DNA of 64,000 nt, from the NCBI GenBank assembly GCA_947455215.1, contig CANGNA010000007.1, positions 1-64,000 of the forward strand, written 5' to 3'. Source of the DNA: Chitinophagaceae bacterium (GTDB lineage Bacteria; Bacteroidota; Bacteroidia; Chitinophagales; Chitinophagaceae). Each line of letters opens with the position of its first letter. Positions within the stretch are counted from its first letter, which is position 1. Shown here one piece after another: positions 49,803 through 58,229 of this stretch. The notes under the pieces are model-generated. The model saw only the letters and a list, made by a program, of their open reading frames with translations, was not told where the DNA came from and made no database searches. The position numbers and the translations under genes are program-made.

Positions 49803-50708
49803 TTATTTGCGCTTCAGTATGATGCGCACAGAGTTGTTGATCGTTGTAGTCGCGTCGATATACGTTACTTCATCGCCGCACTTCACTTTTATGCGGGCAG
49901 TGTTCAGGGGCTGCGTTCCTTCATTCACCGCTATTATCTTCAGCACATCACCATCAGGATTCGCCAGGTCTATCTCCAAGTCTTTATACTTGCCAGTCAG
50001 GCGGTAATTGTCCAATATCACGGTACTATTATGCTGCATGGTAATGATGTCGCCATCATTTATCTTATCATCCCATATGCTCAGTTTCACGTGGTTGGTC
50101 TTACACTTTATCTCCAGGCTCTTGCCGGGGTCCAGTCCTATTACGTTCTTGGGTTCGGCTATCTTGGTATTAGGGCCCAGTATCTCTTCCTTCTTCTCTT
50201 CTATCTTATCGGTAGTCAGCACGGGGTCTTTTGCGGTATCCCGCTTACCGGCCATTTTGGTCAGTTTTGCCAGCAGATCTTCGGCACTTACCAGCATTAT
50301 GTTTCCCTTGGCGCACTCCGCCTTATGCTCATCATATCCGGTAAATGTCCCCTTCAGGCATAAGGTCTTCTGCTTTTTGATCATCTTCACGTGTGCGTTG
50401 ATATAGCAGAACTGGCTCTTATCCACCTTCGACTTTGTAGACAGTAGTTTTACTTCACGGAAGTCTACTATTTTCTTATCCAGGTTCATCGTTCCCTTTA
50501 TAGCTGTCTTGGTCTCGTTCGGGCCCATAAGATCAGTAACAGAATAACCGGAAATAACGCCGTTCGAATCAGAAAAACTGAGTTTATAAGAGAAACTTAC
50601 ATCATTACCTGTGGATACAGATCCCACAAAAACCATATCCTTCTTTTGCGCCCATGTGATAACCGTGTGAATAACAACAAGTGAGAGTAAAAAAAACTTC
50701 TTCAGCAT
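49803..50708 (-). CDS. hypothetical secreted protein
   Basis: The 301-residue product has a signal peptide (ends TWAQ, about residue 21) followed by beta-rich segments with repeated KGTM/KGTF strands and a C-terminal Ig-like half (200-301). No family recognised. It converges on recQ with four bases between stops. Confidence 0.55.
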   Translation of the reverse strand: MLKKFFLLSLVVIHTVITWAQKKDMVFVGSVSTGNDVSFSYKLSFSDSNGVISGYSVTDLMGPNETKTAIKGTMNLDKKIVDFREVKLLSTKSKVDKSQFCYINAHVKMIKKQKTLCLKGTFTGYDEHKAECAKGNIMLVSAEDLLAKLTKMAGKRDTAKDPVLTTDKIEEKKEEILGPNTKIAEPKNVIGLDPGKSLEIKCKTNHVKLSIWDDKINDGDIITMQHNSTVILDNYRLTGKYKDLEIDLANPDGDVLKIIAVNEGTQPLNTARIKVKCGDEVTYIDATTTINNSVRIILKRK

Positions 50709-50756
50709 ATTGCAAAGATGAATCTAATTGCCTTTCTTTACAAAAAAACATACACA

Positions 50757-51167
50757 ATGAAAAAAAATCTTGTAGTACTTATCACGTGTTTCGTGCTCTT
50801 ATTTGCAGGCGTAACCATCACCCGCGCTGCGTTCCCAATGCACCAGGCAACAACTGCTGCTGCAGCTTCTGCTAACAGCCAAAACGCATCTTTCAGCCAG
50901 GCCCCTGAAGAGGCTGCTGCAAGTGCACCAGCTGCTGCTCATGCTCCTAAGCCAGGTGGCGGTAATAAGAACCAGTGGGTCGCATTGCTCCTTTGCTTCT
51001 TCCTGGGCGGTATCGGTATTCACCGTTTCTACCTGGGCTATACATGGCAGGGTGTTGTTCAGCTGCTTACAGGCGGCGGTTGCGGTATCTGGGCACTGAT
51101 CGACCTGATCCGTATCATCACTGGTGACCTTCAGCCAAAAGACGGCAGGTATGGCACGGAGATCTAA
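50757..51167 (+). CDS. TM2 domain protein
   Basis: The 136-residue product has a signal-like N-terminal helix (residues 4-22), an Ala-rich linker, and a TM2 domain (about 77-128): NQWVALLLCFFLGGIGIHRFYLG, then WQGVVQLLTGGGCGIWALIDLI. TM2 proteins are small membrane proteins of unclear role. The start is the ATG at 50757. The next gene begins inside its last codons. Confidence 0.85.
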   Translation: MKKNLVVLITCFVLLFAGVTITRAAFPMHQATTAAAASANSQNASFSQAPEEAAASAPAAAHAPKPGGGNKNQWVALLLCFFLGGIGIHRFYLGYTWQGVVQLLTGGGCGIWALIDLIRIITGDLQPKDGRYGTEI

Positions 51168-51522
51168 GAAAAGAACCTACAGTAAAAATTTTTATATAGC
51201 CAAAGCAATTGCTTTGGCTATTTTTCCGATTATACTGTTGGTATTACCGAAAGACGCCTTTGATAAAGGCCCGGACATCTGCCTGTTCACCCTCATCTCC
51301 GGCTACCATTGCTGGGGTTGCGGTATGACACGCGGCTGTATGCATCTGATCCACCTCGACTTTCAAACAGCCTGGGATTACAATGCAAGGGTATACATAG
51401 TGCTACCTATATTATGCAGTCTGCTATTGGTCGATTTCATCAAGACCATAAAAAAGATAAGGAACTATGGCAATGAACCTGTGGTTGCTGAAACCGCAGA
51501 AGTGACAGAACCCAACGGTTAG
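51151..51522 (+). CDS. DUF2752 family membrane protein
   Basis: The 123-residue product has two to three membrane segments and the DUF2752 signature, Cys-rich SGYHCWGCGMTRGCMHL (around residues 48-64). Function unknown. Its ATG overlaps the end of the TM2 gene by 17 bases, a pairing that suggests the two act together. A terminator follows. Confidence 0.85.
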   Translation: MARRSKKRTYSKNFYIAKAIALAIFPIILLVLPKDAFDKGPDICLFTLISGYHCWGCGMTRGCMHLIHLDFQTAWDYNARVYIVLPILCSLLLVDFIKTIKKIRNYGNEPVVAETAEVTEPNG

Positions 51523-51548
51523 CATAACATTATATATACTACACACTT

Positions 51549-51585
51549 ACAGGGATGCATTGCTGCATCCCTGTTTGCTTTTTAT
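51549..51585 (+). terminator. terminator of the TM2/DUF2752 operon
   Basis: ACAGGGATGCA / TGCATCCCTGT arms around a four-base loop, then TTGCTTTTTATT. Confidence 0.85.
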
Positions 51586-51603
51586 TGATGCGGGTAATAA
51601 TTT

Positions 51604-51611
51604 TATATTTG
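51604..51611 (+). promoter_or_regulatory. -7 element of the DinB-like gene
   Basis: TATATTTG fits TAnnTTTG, 40 bases before the ATG at 51652. Confidence 0.6.
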
Positions 51612-51651
51612 CAGCACTCGTGCAACACATCACCCGAAAAAAAGCTGATAT

Positions 51652-52146
51652 ATGAGCATCACCCAACAACTGGCCAAACATGTACGTGACATGCACTTTG
51701 GTGGCAACTGGACAGTTACCAACCTGAAGACCGTTCTGGCTGATGTAACCTGGCAACAGGCGGTTACTAAAGTACACGATCTCAATACGATAGCTGCACT
51801 TACCTATCATATGAATTACTTCATCACCGTGGTAACAAAGGTGCTGGCAGGTGGCCCGCTGGATGGTAGCGATAAGGTTAGTTTCTCGCACCCACCTATA
51901 GAAAGCCAGGCCGACTGGGATATGTTGCTACAGCGTATATGGCAGGAAGCGGAGACCTTTGCCACATATATTGAGCAGTTGCCTGACAGCCGACTGGACG
52001 ACCTGTTCATTGAGCCTAAGTATGGTACGTGGTATGGCAACCTGGGCGGTATAGTAGAGCATTTCCACTACCACCTGGGGCAGATAGTGATCATTAAAAA
52101 ACTGGTGCAGCTGCAGGGCGATGCCGGCAGGCAACCATTTGTATAA
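51652..52146 (+). CDS. DinB-like four-helix protein
   Basis: The 164-residue helical product belongs to the DinB/YfiT/DUF1572 superfamily, whose members bind a metal with a His triad. Candidate ligands: His in ALTYHMNY (about residue 47) and the two His in EHFHYHLGQI (about 132-136). Reaction unknown (thiol transferase or hydrolase in relatives). The GNAT gene starts 16 bases after its stop, so the two may be cotranscribed. Confidence 0.85.
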   Translation: MSITQQLAKHVRDMHFGGNWTVTNLKTVLADVTWQQAVTKVHDLNTIAALTYHMNYFITVVTKVLAGGPLDGSDKVSFSHPPIESQADWDMLLQRIWQEAETFATYIEQLPDSRLDDLFIEPKYGTWYGNLGGIVEHFHYHLGQIVIIKKLVQLQGDAGRQPFV

Positions 52147-52162
52147 CACAGTAAAAAGTAAT

Positions 52163-52609
52163 ATGACCGCATATATCATAAAACCTTTTGAACCCGCTTA
52201 CAGGGAGCAGATGATAGACCTTTGGGAGCGATCGGTAAGAGCTACACATCCGTTTGTAGACCCAAGGGACATAGACCATTACAAAGTACTGATGCAGGAT
52301 GTAGACTTTTTCTCGTTCGATGTGTTCTGTATGCTGGAAGGTAAAAGTGTGTGCGGCTTCCTGGGCACGGCTGGCCACCGTATAGAGGCCCTGTTCCTCG
52401 ATCCCGACTATATTGGCAAGGGCCTTGGCAGGATGTTCATGGACTATGCCATGAATGAACTACAGACCGATTATGTAGAGGTAAACGAGCAAAACACCAA
52501 TGCCGTTGCTTTTTACGAATACTTCGGGTTCCGGACCTTCGACCGTACCGAGAAAGATGGCCAGGGTAAAGATTACCCGCTGCTGAAGATGCGGCTTGAA
52601 ACAGCGTGA
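52163..52609 (+). CDS. GNAT family N-acetyltransferase
   Basis: The 148-residue acetyl-CoA-dependent transferase resembles the YjaB type. The acetyl-CoA loop is YIGKGLGRMFMDYAM (about residues 84-98), and NEQNTNAVAFYEYFGF is the usual helix-strand end. Acceptor unknown. Start: ATG at 52163; the upstream Met lies in the DinB gene. Confidence 0.9.
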   Translation: MTAYIIKPFEPAYREQMIDLWERSVRATHPFVDPRDIDHYKVLMQDVDFFSFDVFCMLEGKSVCGFLGTAGHRIEALFLDPDYIGKGLGRMFMDYAMNELQTDYVEVNEQNTNAVAFYEYFGFRTFDRTEKDGQGKDYPLLKMRLETA

Positions 52610-52629
52610 CATAACTAATTGTAAATGAA

Positions 52630-52662
52630 ATAGCCCGGCCATATACTGACCGGGCTATTCTG
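52630..52662. terminator. bidirectional terminator between the GNAT and DUF885 genes
   Basis: ATAGCCCGG / CCGGGCTAT arms around an 11-base loop; both genes converge here. Confidence 0.8.
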
Positions 52663-52681
52663 TTTATTGAGATACAACTGT

Positions 52682-54454
52682 TTATTGCTTACTCCATGCC
52701 TCCAGCTTCTCATGCAATATGTTGAGCGGCACACAACCATCCTTCAGCACTTCATCGTGGAACGATGCCAGGTCGAACTTAGCGCCCCTGGCATCTTCGT
52801 AATGCTTGCGCTCATTCAGTATGGTCATCTGCCCTATCTTATAAGATAATGCCTGTGCAGGTATGGCCAGGTAACGCTCTATCTCGGCAGTAGCATCGTG
52901 CTCCGATATCATTTCGTGCGCCATCATATACTTTATGGCTTCTTCACGCGTCATACCCTTGTAGTGCATACCCACGTCCACCACCAGGCGTATGGCCCGG
53001 TGTATGGCATCGCCCAGGTGCCCCATATACTGGTACGGATCATCGTACAGGCCAAGGCCCTTACCCAGTGTTTCGCAGTAATGCGCCCAGCCCTCGCCAT
53101 AGGCACCATACCATAAGAACTTGCGGAACGCAGGCAGGCCTTTACTCTCCTGTTGCAACGATATCTGGTAATGATGCCCCGGTATAGCCTCGTGCAGGAA
53201 CAGTGTGGCCATGCCGGTAGCATTGAACTTCTTAGCATCCAGGATAGGCACATAGAAGATGCCCGGCCTTGTGCCGTCCTCAGAACCCTGGTTATACTCG
53301 GCACTGGCCGATGCCGCTCGGAAGGCTTCCGTCTGACGGATGGTGAACTGGGTTTTAGGCGTGTGGTTGAACATCTTCTTCAACTGCGGGTCCTCTATCT
53401 TCTTGATGGCCCAGAAACTATCCAGCACCTGCTGCGGCGTGATGAACGGGCAGAACTTAGGGTCCTTATCTATATACTTGAAGAATGCCTGCAGATCACC
53501 CTTGAAGCCCGTAGCTTCCCTGGTCTTGTTCATCTCTGCCTCCAGCCTGGCTACCTCGCTCAGGCCTATGTTATAGATGCTATCCGGCGAAAGTGTTGTG
53601 GTCGTCCAGCTATGGATGCAATAATTATAGTAGTCTTTACCTCCGGGTATATCGCCAATACCGCTGGTAGGGCGTGCCTTAGGCAGGTATTCTTTTTCGA
53701 AGAACACCGCCAGCTTGCTGTACGTAGGGTTCACTATACTATCTATAGCCTTTACATAAGCAGCTGTCAGGCGGTCTTTATCTGCCTGGCTAAACTCTTT
53801 AGGAAAGCTTTTAAGCGGGCCGTAAAATATACTGCTGCTGTCCTGCTTCACCACTACGGCGTTCAGCTGTGGCAATATTTTTATCACCAGGCTCTTAGGC
53901 AGCACCCAGCCGGTGGCCATACCCTTGCGCATATTGGCCATGGCCGTATCGGCCCACGCCGGGAAGCCTGAAAGGCGTTTCAGCCAATCGTCATAGTCCT
54001 TAACGGTTTTGAACGGCTGGTTACCGCTACCCGACCCCAACTGCGGCAGCTCCAGCGTAAAGGCCCAGAACTGGGTTATCGGCATCAGGTGACTGGGGTA
54101 TTTGAGTCCTTCCAGTCCCATACGCATCTCGTAGCGGAACAGGCGGTAACTGATCAGGTCTTGCCCTGCCAGCTTTGCGCTATCTATCTTCCCCGATTCA
54201 TCAAGATAGCGCTGGTAGAACTTGCCCAGGCTATCGCGGAACGATTCGGCAATGGTAATGGTCAGCTTATCGTTATACCGATTGTCGCCAATACCGGTGG
54301 CCTCTACAGGGAACATTTGCAGATGTTGTTGCCAGTAAGTGTCCAACAGTGCTGCCAGCTCCTTGTCTGCACCGCCACCCGCAGCCTGTTGGTCTCCGTT
54401 CTTACACGATGCCAGGAAGCCCGTTACAGCCAGTGCCAGTAATATTTTTTTCAT
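52682..54454 (-). CDS. DUF885 family lipoprotein, putative metallohydrolase
   Basis: The 590-residue product has a lipobox (LASC, Cys17) and a DUF885 domain. The HEAIPGHHYQISL segment (about residues 420-432) is a zinc-binding motif and is followed by GWAHYCETLG, with Glu likely as third ligand. The family is related to M2/M32-like metallopeptidases, so a periplasmic peptidase is plausible. Monocistronic. Length is typical. Confidence 0.87.
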   Translation of the reverse strand: MKKILLALAVTGFLASCKNGDQQAAGGGADKELAALLDTYWQQHLQMFPVEATGIGDNRYNDKLTITIAESFRDSLGKFYQRYLDESGKIDSAKLAGQDLISYRLFRYEMRMGLEGLKYPSHLMPITQFWAFTLELPQLGSGSGNQPFKTVKDYDDWLKRLSGFPAWADTAMANMRKGMATGWVLPKSLVIKILPQLNAVVVKQDSSSIFYGPLKSFPKEFSQADKDRLTAAYVKAIDSIVNPTYSKLAVFFEKEYLPKARPTSGIGDIPGGKDYYNYCIHSWTTTTLSPDSIYNIGLSEVARLEAEMNKTREATGFKGDLQAFFKYIDKDPKFCPFITPQQVLDSFWAIKKIEDPQLKKMFNHTPKTQFTIRQTEAFRAASASAEYNQGSEDGTRPGIFYVPILDAKKFNATGMATLFLHEAIPGHHYQISLQQESKGLPAFRKFLWYGAYGEGWAHYCETLGKGLGLYDDPYQYMGHLGDAIHRAIRLVVDVGMHYKGMTREEAIKYMMAHEMISEHDATAEIERYLAIPAQALSYKIGQMTILNERKHYEDARGAKFDLASFHDEVLKDGCVPLNILHEKLEAWSKQ

Positions 54455-54532
54455 TCAAAACAATTTACACGGTAAATAACGGCATTTTACGCGAAATATT
54501 TGTCACCCTGTACAGGTGGTAAAAACAAAACG

Positions 54533-54540
54533 TATATTTG
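54533..54540 (+). promoter_or_regulatory. -7 element of the T9SS gene at 54562
   Basis: TATATTTG fits TAnnTTTG, 21 bases before the ATG at 54562. Confidence 0.6.
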
Positions 54541-54561
54541 GTATTAATTAAACCTTCATTT

Positions 54562-55545
54562 ATGAAATACCTGCTAACACTATCTGCATTGCTATTATGC
54601 TTTCAGCTATTTGCACAAAAAATTCATTACTCAGACAAAAGAAACCGATGGGTGACCAAGGGCACATTCCCGGGAGATATAGGCTGTGAATTTTGGCGGA
54701 TAGTGTCATTTGGCGATGACACTACGGTTAACGGGATCACTTATCAAAAACTGATGAGCGGTGGCACCTCTGAGATAAATGGATCCATGGAATGTTACGG
54801 TGGACCTCCCTATCCAAGACCATTCATTCTGATAAGAGAAGATACTACCGCGAATATGGTTTACTACGTTGACCTTTCTAATGCAGATACAAACGAATAC
54901 GTACTTTACAATTTCAACCTGAGTTTGGGGGATACCATCCACTATCCTAACGGCAGTGAGTTGCCTATTTCACATACAGACAGTGTTATCCGACTAGATT
55001 CAACTATTATCAATGGCGTTTATCACAAAGTGTATGCTTTTAATATGCGGGAAAATCCATATCACAGATACACAATCGTGGAAGGAGTAGGCAGCCTGAC
55101 AGAATACTGGCAACCATTTAACATATGCTTTGAAGGTGGTGAAATACTTTACTGTTTTTACCAGGACACGACCTTTGTACCCGTAACTGCTCCGTTTTTT
55201 GCATACTGTGAATCCTATTTGTATACACATTACCCTGATACGTTTTACAGTACTGCACCTTTATGTCAAACGCTTACGGTGACAGATATTTTGAAACATA
55301 ATTACCTGAAAGTATTCCCTAATCCGGCTAATGATCATATAAATATTACAGCAGGAGAGCCTATTGATGGACTAACAATCATAGAGCTATTTAGCGCCAC
55401 CGGACAATTGGTTTCGGCCACATCAGAAAGGCAACTAAAGCAATCAGCCATAGATTGTTCAAATTTGCCCAACGGAGTATATTTCTTGCTGTTCCTGAAT
55501 GAGAAGACCGTTTTCAGTCGGCAAAAAATTACTATTTACAGATGA
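54562..55545 (+). CDS. T9SS type A secreted protein
   Basis: The 327-residue product has a signal peptide (ends LFAQ, about residue 19), a beta-rich body with Thr-Ile strands (residues 30-240), and a C-terminal type A sorting domain (about 255-327: KVFPNPANDHINI ... NLPNGVYFLLFLNEKTVFSRQKITIYR). The body is not recognised. AT-rich compared with flanking housekeeping genes. Confidence 0.85.
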   Translation: MKYLLTLSALLLCFQLFAQKIHYSDKRNRWVTKGTFPGDIGCEFWRIVSFGDDTTVNGITYQKLMSGGTSEINGSMECYGGPPYPRPFILIREDTTANMVYYVDLSNADTNEYVLYNFNLSLGDTIHYPNGSELPISHTDSVIRLDSTIINGVYHKVYAFNMRENPYHRYTIVEGVGSLTEYWQPFNICFEGGEILYCFYQDTTFVPVTAPFFAYCESYLYTHYPDTFYSTAPLCQTLTVTDILKHNYLKVFPNPANDHINITAGEPIDGLTIIELFSATGQLVSATSERQLKQSAIDCSNLPNGVYFLLFLNEKTVFSRQKITIYR

Positions 55546-55628
55546 TTGTTTAAAGACGATTGCCGGTATCTTATACAACTATTAAGTTTTCCTATTGTTA
55601 AATGCTACCTTGTGAAGCAAGCAAGTTG

Positions 55629-55636
55629 TATTTTTG
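55629..55636 (+). promoter_or_regulatory. -7 element of the bacilliredoxin gene
   Basis: TATTTTTG fits TAnnTTTG, 28 bases before the ATG at 55665. Confidence 0.55.
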
Positions 55637-55664
55637 TTGTGCATAAACAAATTAAACAATTACA

Positions 55665-56078
55665 ATGTATCCTGAACAGATAGTGGCGCCGATGAAGGCT
55701 GAATTGACAAACCATGGATTTACTGAGCTTCTTTCGCCTGCCGATGTAGATAATACTTTAAAACAGGAAGGTACTACCCTCCTGATGATCAATAGTGTAT
55801 GTGGTTGCTCTGCAGGCACAGCGCGCCCGGGTGTACTGATGGCCGTGCAGAACGCAGGCAAAAAGCCTAGCCGCCTTACCACCAGCTTTGCCGGGTTTGA
55901 TATAGACGCGGTAAAACAGGCACGCCAGTACCTGCTGCCTTACCCGCCATCATCTCCTGCCATTGCCCTGCTGAAAGACGGCAAGGTAGTACACATGATA
56001 GAGCGCCACATGATAGAAGGTCGCCCGGCACAAATGATAGCCGCCAACCTGATGCAGGCTTTCGAAACTTATTGCTAG
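55665..56078 (+). CDS. BrxA/BrxB family bacilliredoxin
   Basis: The 137-residue thioredoxin-fold protein has the CGC active site in NSVCGCSAGTARPG (residues 44-57). In Firmicutes these proteins remove bacillithiol from protein cysteines; many Bacteroidota also carry the family. Start MYPEQIVAPMK matches family members. A terminator follows (56112-56140). Confidence 0.92.
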   Translation: MYPEQIVAPMKAELTNHGFTELLSPADVDNTLKQEGTTLLMINSVCGCSAGTARPGVLMAVQNAGKKPSRLTTSFAGFDIDAVKQARQYLLPYPPSSPAIALLKDGKVVHMIERHMIEGRPAQMIAANLMQAFETYC

Positions 56079-56111
56079 TTTTTAGTCGTAAGTAGTAAAT
56101 ATTTCTTATAC

Positions 56112-56146
56112 AATATCCCCGGCCTTTGGCTGGGGATATTTCGTTT
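56112..56146 (+). terminator. terminator of the bacilliredoxin gene
   Basis: AATATCCCC / GGGGATATT arms around GGCCTTTGGCT, then TTTCGTTT. Confidence 0.8.
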
Positions 56147-56186
56147 ATGCCTTAATAGAAGTATTTTTATACAAACAATATTATCT

Positions 56187-56981
56187 ATGAACAAAATATG
56201 CCGTCTACTTACTGCCTCCCTTGCACTACTTTCATGCTCCATCACTACAATTGGGCAGGTGGTGGCTATAGCGATAGATCGACAAGATGTACTCTACCTC
56301 TGTGAAGAAAATGATATAACTATTGCAGTTGAGGGAGTTAAATGCTCTTCCCTGGTTGTCACTTCTAATAATGGCAGTATACAATCAAAAGGATTTGAGG
56401 GACAATATGTTATAAAGCCGGATTCAGCCAAGCCAACTTACATTTATGTCGACCAAAAATTACCATCCGGCAAGCTAAAAAGAATATCAGAACAATGCTT
56501 TCGCTATCAGTATCCTCCCTTGTCTGAAATATATATCGGGGTTTCTCATCGTGATACTATCTACAGGCATGAGTTATACAATGCACAAATAACTACTGAC
56601 GTACAAGACTTTACATTTTCCAGAGGCATACCTATTTGTGGCTTTACAGTTGTTGTGAAAAGAAATGGGAAAGAGATTTACAATAAAACTGTTCACAGCG
56701 ATAAGAGGGCATATATTGATAGTAATATCCAAAAGGTTTTTTACATACTACTCAATAATGACAGCCTGATATTTAAAGAAGTAAAGATGCGCTATTGCAA
56801 CGGCGTTGAGAAATTTGCTCCCGGAACAAACATTGGATTTGTAATAGCTGATGCTGCCACGGAAGACGATCCATACCGTGGTTTTGAAAAAGGAATTATC
56901 ATAGAAGATCCGATAACCGGCGAAGTATATGAGCGAGTTACGCCATTTACAAACCGCCCCGTTAAAAGCACTACCAAATAA
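56187..56981 (+). CDS. hypothetical secreted protein with GldM-C-like repeats
   Basis: The 264-residue product has a signal peptide (ends TIGQ, about residue 24). Residues 28-110 (VLYLCEENDITIAVEGVKCSS...YVIKPDSAKPTYIYVDQKL) and 115-220 resemble the beta domains at the C-terminus of GldM, a T9SS motor component, but most of GldM is missing. So this is a stand-alone domain protein or only a fold similarity. AT-rich. Confidence 0.55.
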   Translation: MNKICRLLTASLALLSCSITTIGQVVAIAIDRQDVLYLCEENDITIAVEGVKCSSLVVTSNNGSIQSKGFEGQYVIKPDSAKPTYIYVDQKLPSGKLKRISEQCFRYQYPPLSEIYIGVSHRDTIYRHELYNAQITTDVQDFTFSRGIPICGFTVVVKRNGKEIYNKTVHSDKRAYIDSNIQKVFYILLNNDSLIFKEVKMRYCNGVEKFAPGTNIGFVIADAATEDDPYRGFEKGIIIEDPITGEVYERVTPFTNRPVKSTTK

Positions 56982-57039
56982 ACCCTTATCTATCCTCTGT
57001 AACAAATACCCCGCCAATTCCCCCAGCGGCCCAAAAGCT

Positions 57040-57179
57040 GGTCGAAGCGTCTCGCTTCGTCCCAGAGCATGCAAGCGTCCCGCTTGCGTTAATAAATAAA
57101 GATATATCGATCTAAGCTACATGCACATTTCGCAAGCGAGACGCTTGCTGGTGTTAGGACGAAGCGGGACGCTTCGACC
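57040..57179. repeat. nested inverted repeat in the gap before heptose kinase
   Basis: Outer arms 57040-57062 (GGTCGAAGCGTCTCGCTTCG...) and 57157-57179 (GGACGAAGCGGGACGCTTCG...) are inverted copies; inner arms 57071-57087 (GCAAGCGTCCCGCTTGC) and 57132-57148 (GCAAGCGAGACGCTTGC) likewise. Each arm is itself a hairpin (GCG...CGC). About 44 bases of AT-rich sequence lie at the centre. No gene fits here. Confidence 0.75.
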
Positions 57180-57233
57180 GGTTTGGACCACCACTTACGA
57201 CGACATTACAATGCCGCCGAACTATCTCTAACG

Positions 57234-58229
57234 CTATCCCAACACCCGCACACTCTCCCTCAGCAGCTTCTCTTTGTTGATGCTCACAACACCTACTTCT
57301 TCACACACAAGTCCGCCGGCCAGGTTAGATATTTCGGCCATCAGGTCGGCATTTTGCGTAAGAGCATATACTACTGATGCTGTGGCTATCACGGTATCAC
57401 CGGCTCCCGAGACATCGGCTATATTGCGCACGTGCGATGGCTTGATGTCTGAGCGCTCGCCGTCGTTATAGAACACGCCTTTTTCTGACAGGGTGATGAA
57501 CGTGACGGTATTCTCCAATACTTCGTGCAGTTTTTGGTGTACCTGGTTCATACTGCCCAGGTTCACATCGTCGAGGTTAATGTTCAGACCTTCGCGTACT
57601 TCTTTCAGGTTGGGCTTGAATACGGTTACACCTTTATAAGAGAGGAAATTCTTTTTCTTAGGGTCGACAGCGGTAATGATACCTATCTCTTTACAATGCG
57701 CTGCAATTCGGTTGATGACGTTCTCCTTCAGCACACCCTTGTTGTAATCCTCAAATATCAGCACATTGGGCTTTACTCGCTGCAGGAAACGCAGCACCAT
57801 ATCTATGAAGGGGTGCTCTTCTTCGGTAAACAGGTCATCTGTTATCTCATCGTCCAGGCGCATCATCTGCTGGTTGCGGCTAAGTATACGCACCTTGGTG
57901 GTTGTGGGCCTGCGCAGGCTCTTCATGATCAGCGATGCATCTATATCCTGCTGTTCTACCATGTGTATCAGCGAATCGCCCTCGGCATCATCGCCCACTA
58001 CGCTGGCCAGTGTTACCTTAGCACCCAGTGACCGACAGTTTACCGCCACGTTGGCAGCGCCACCCAGGCGGCTCTCGCGCCGGTCGAGCGATACCACGGG
58101 CACCGGTGCTTCCGGTGATATCCTTTCCACATTACCCCACCAATAGTTATCCAGCATCACATCGCCCACCACTACTACGTGCAGGTTATTGATATTATGG
58201 AACAGCTTTTCTATATCAGCCTTATTCAT
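57234..58229 (-). CDS. rfaE1: D-glycero-beta-D-manno-heptose-7-phosphate kinase
   Basis: PfkB-family kinase in ADP-heptose synthesis for lipopolysaccharide core. The 331-residue product has GDVMLDNYWWGNVERISPEAPVPV, RLGGAANVAVN (substrate loop), DPKKKNFLSYKG and DVSGAGDTVIATA with the catalytic Asp. It lacks the nucleotidyltransferase half of HldE, so it is the kinase-only form. ATG at 58229 overlaps the permease stop by eight bases. Confidence 0.9.
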   Translation of the reverse strand: MNKADIEKLFHNINNLHVVVVGDVMLDNYWWGNVERISPEAPVPVVSLDRRESRLGGAANVAVNCRSLGAKVTLASVVGDDAEGDSLIHMVEQQDIDASLIMKSLRRPTTTKVRILSRNQQMMRLDDEITDDLFTEEEHPFIDMVLRFLQRVKPNVLIFEDYNKGVLKENVINRIAAHCKEIGIITAVDPKKKNFLSYKGVTVFKPNLKEVREGLNINLDDVNLGSMNQVHQKLHEVLENTVTFITLSEKGVFYNDGERSDIKPSHVRNIADVSGAGDTVIATASVVYALTQNADLMAEISNLAGGLVCEEVGVVSINKEKLLRESVRVLG

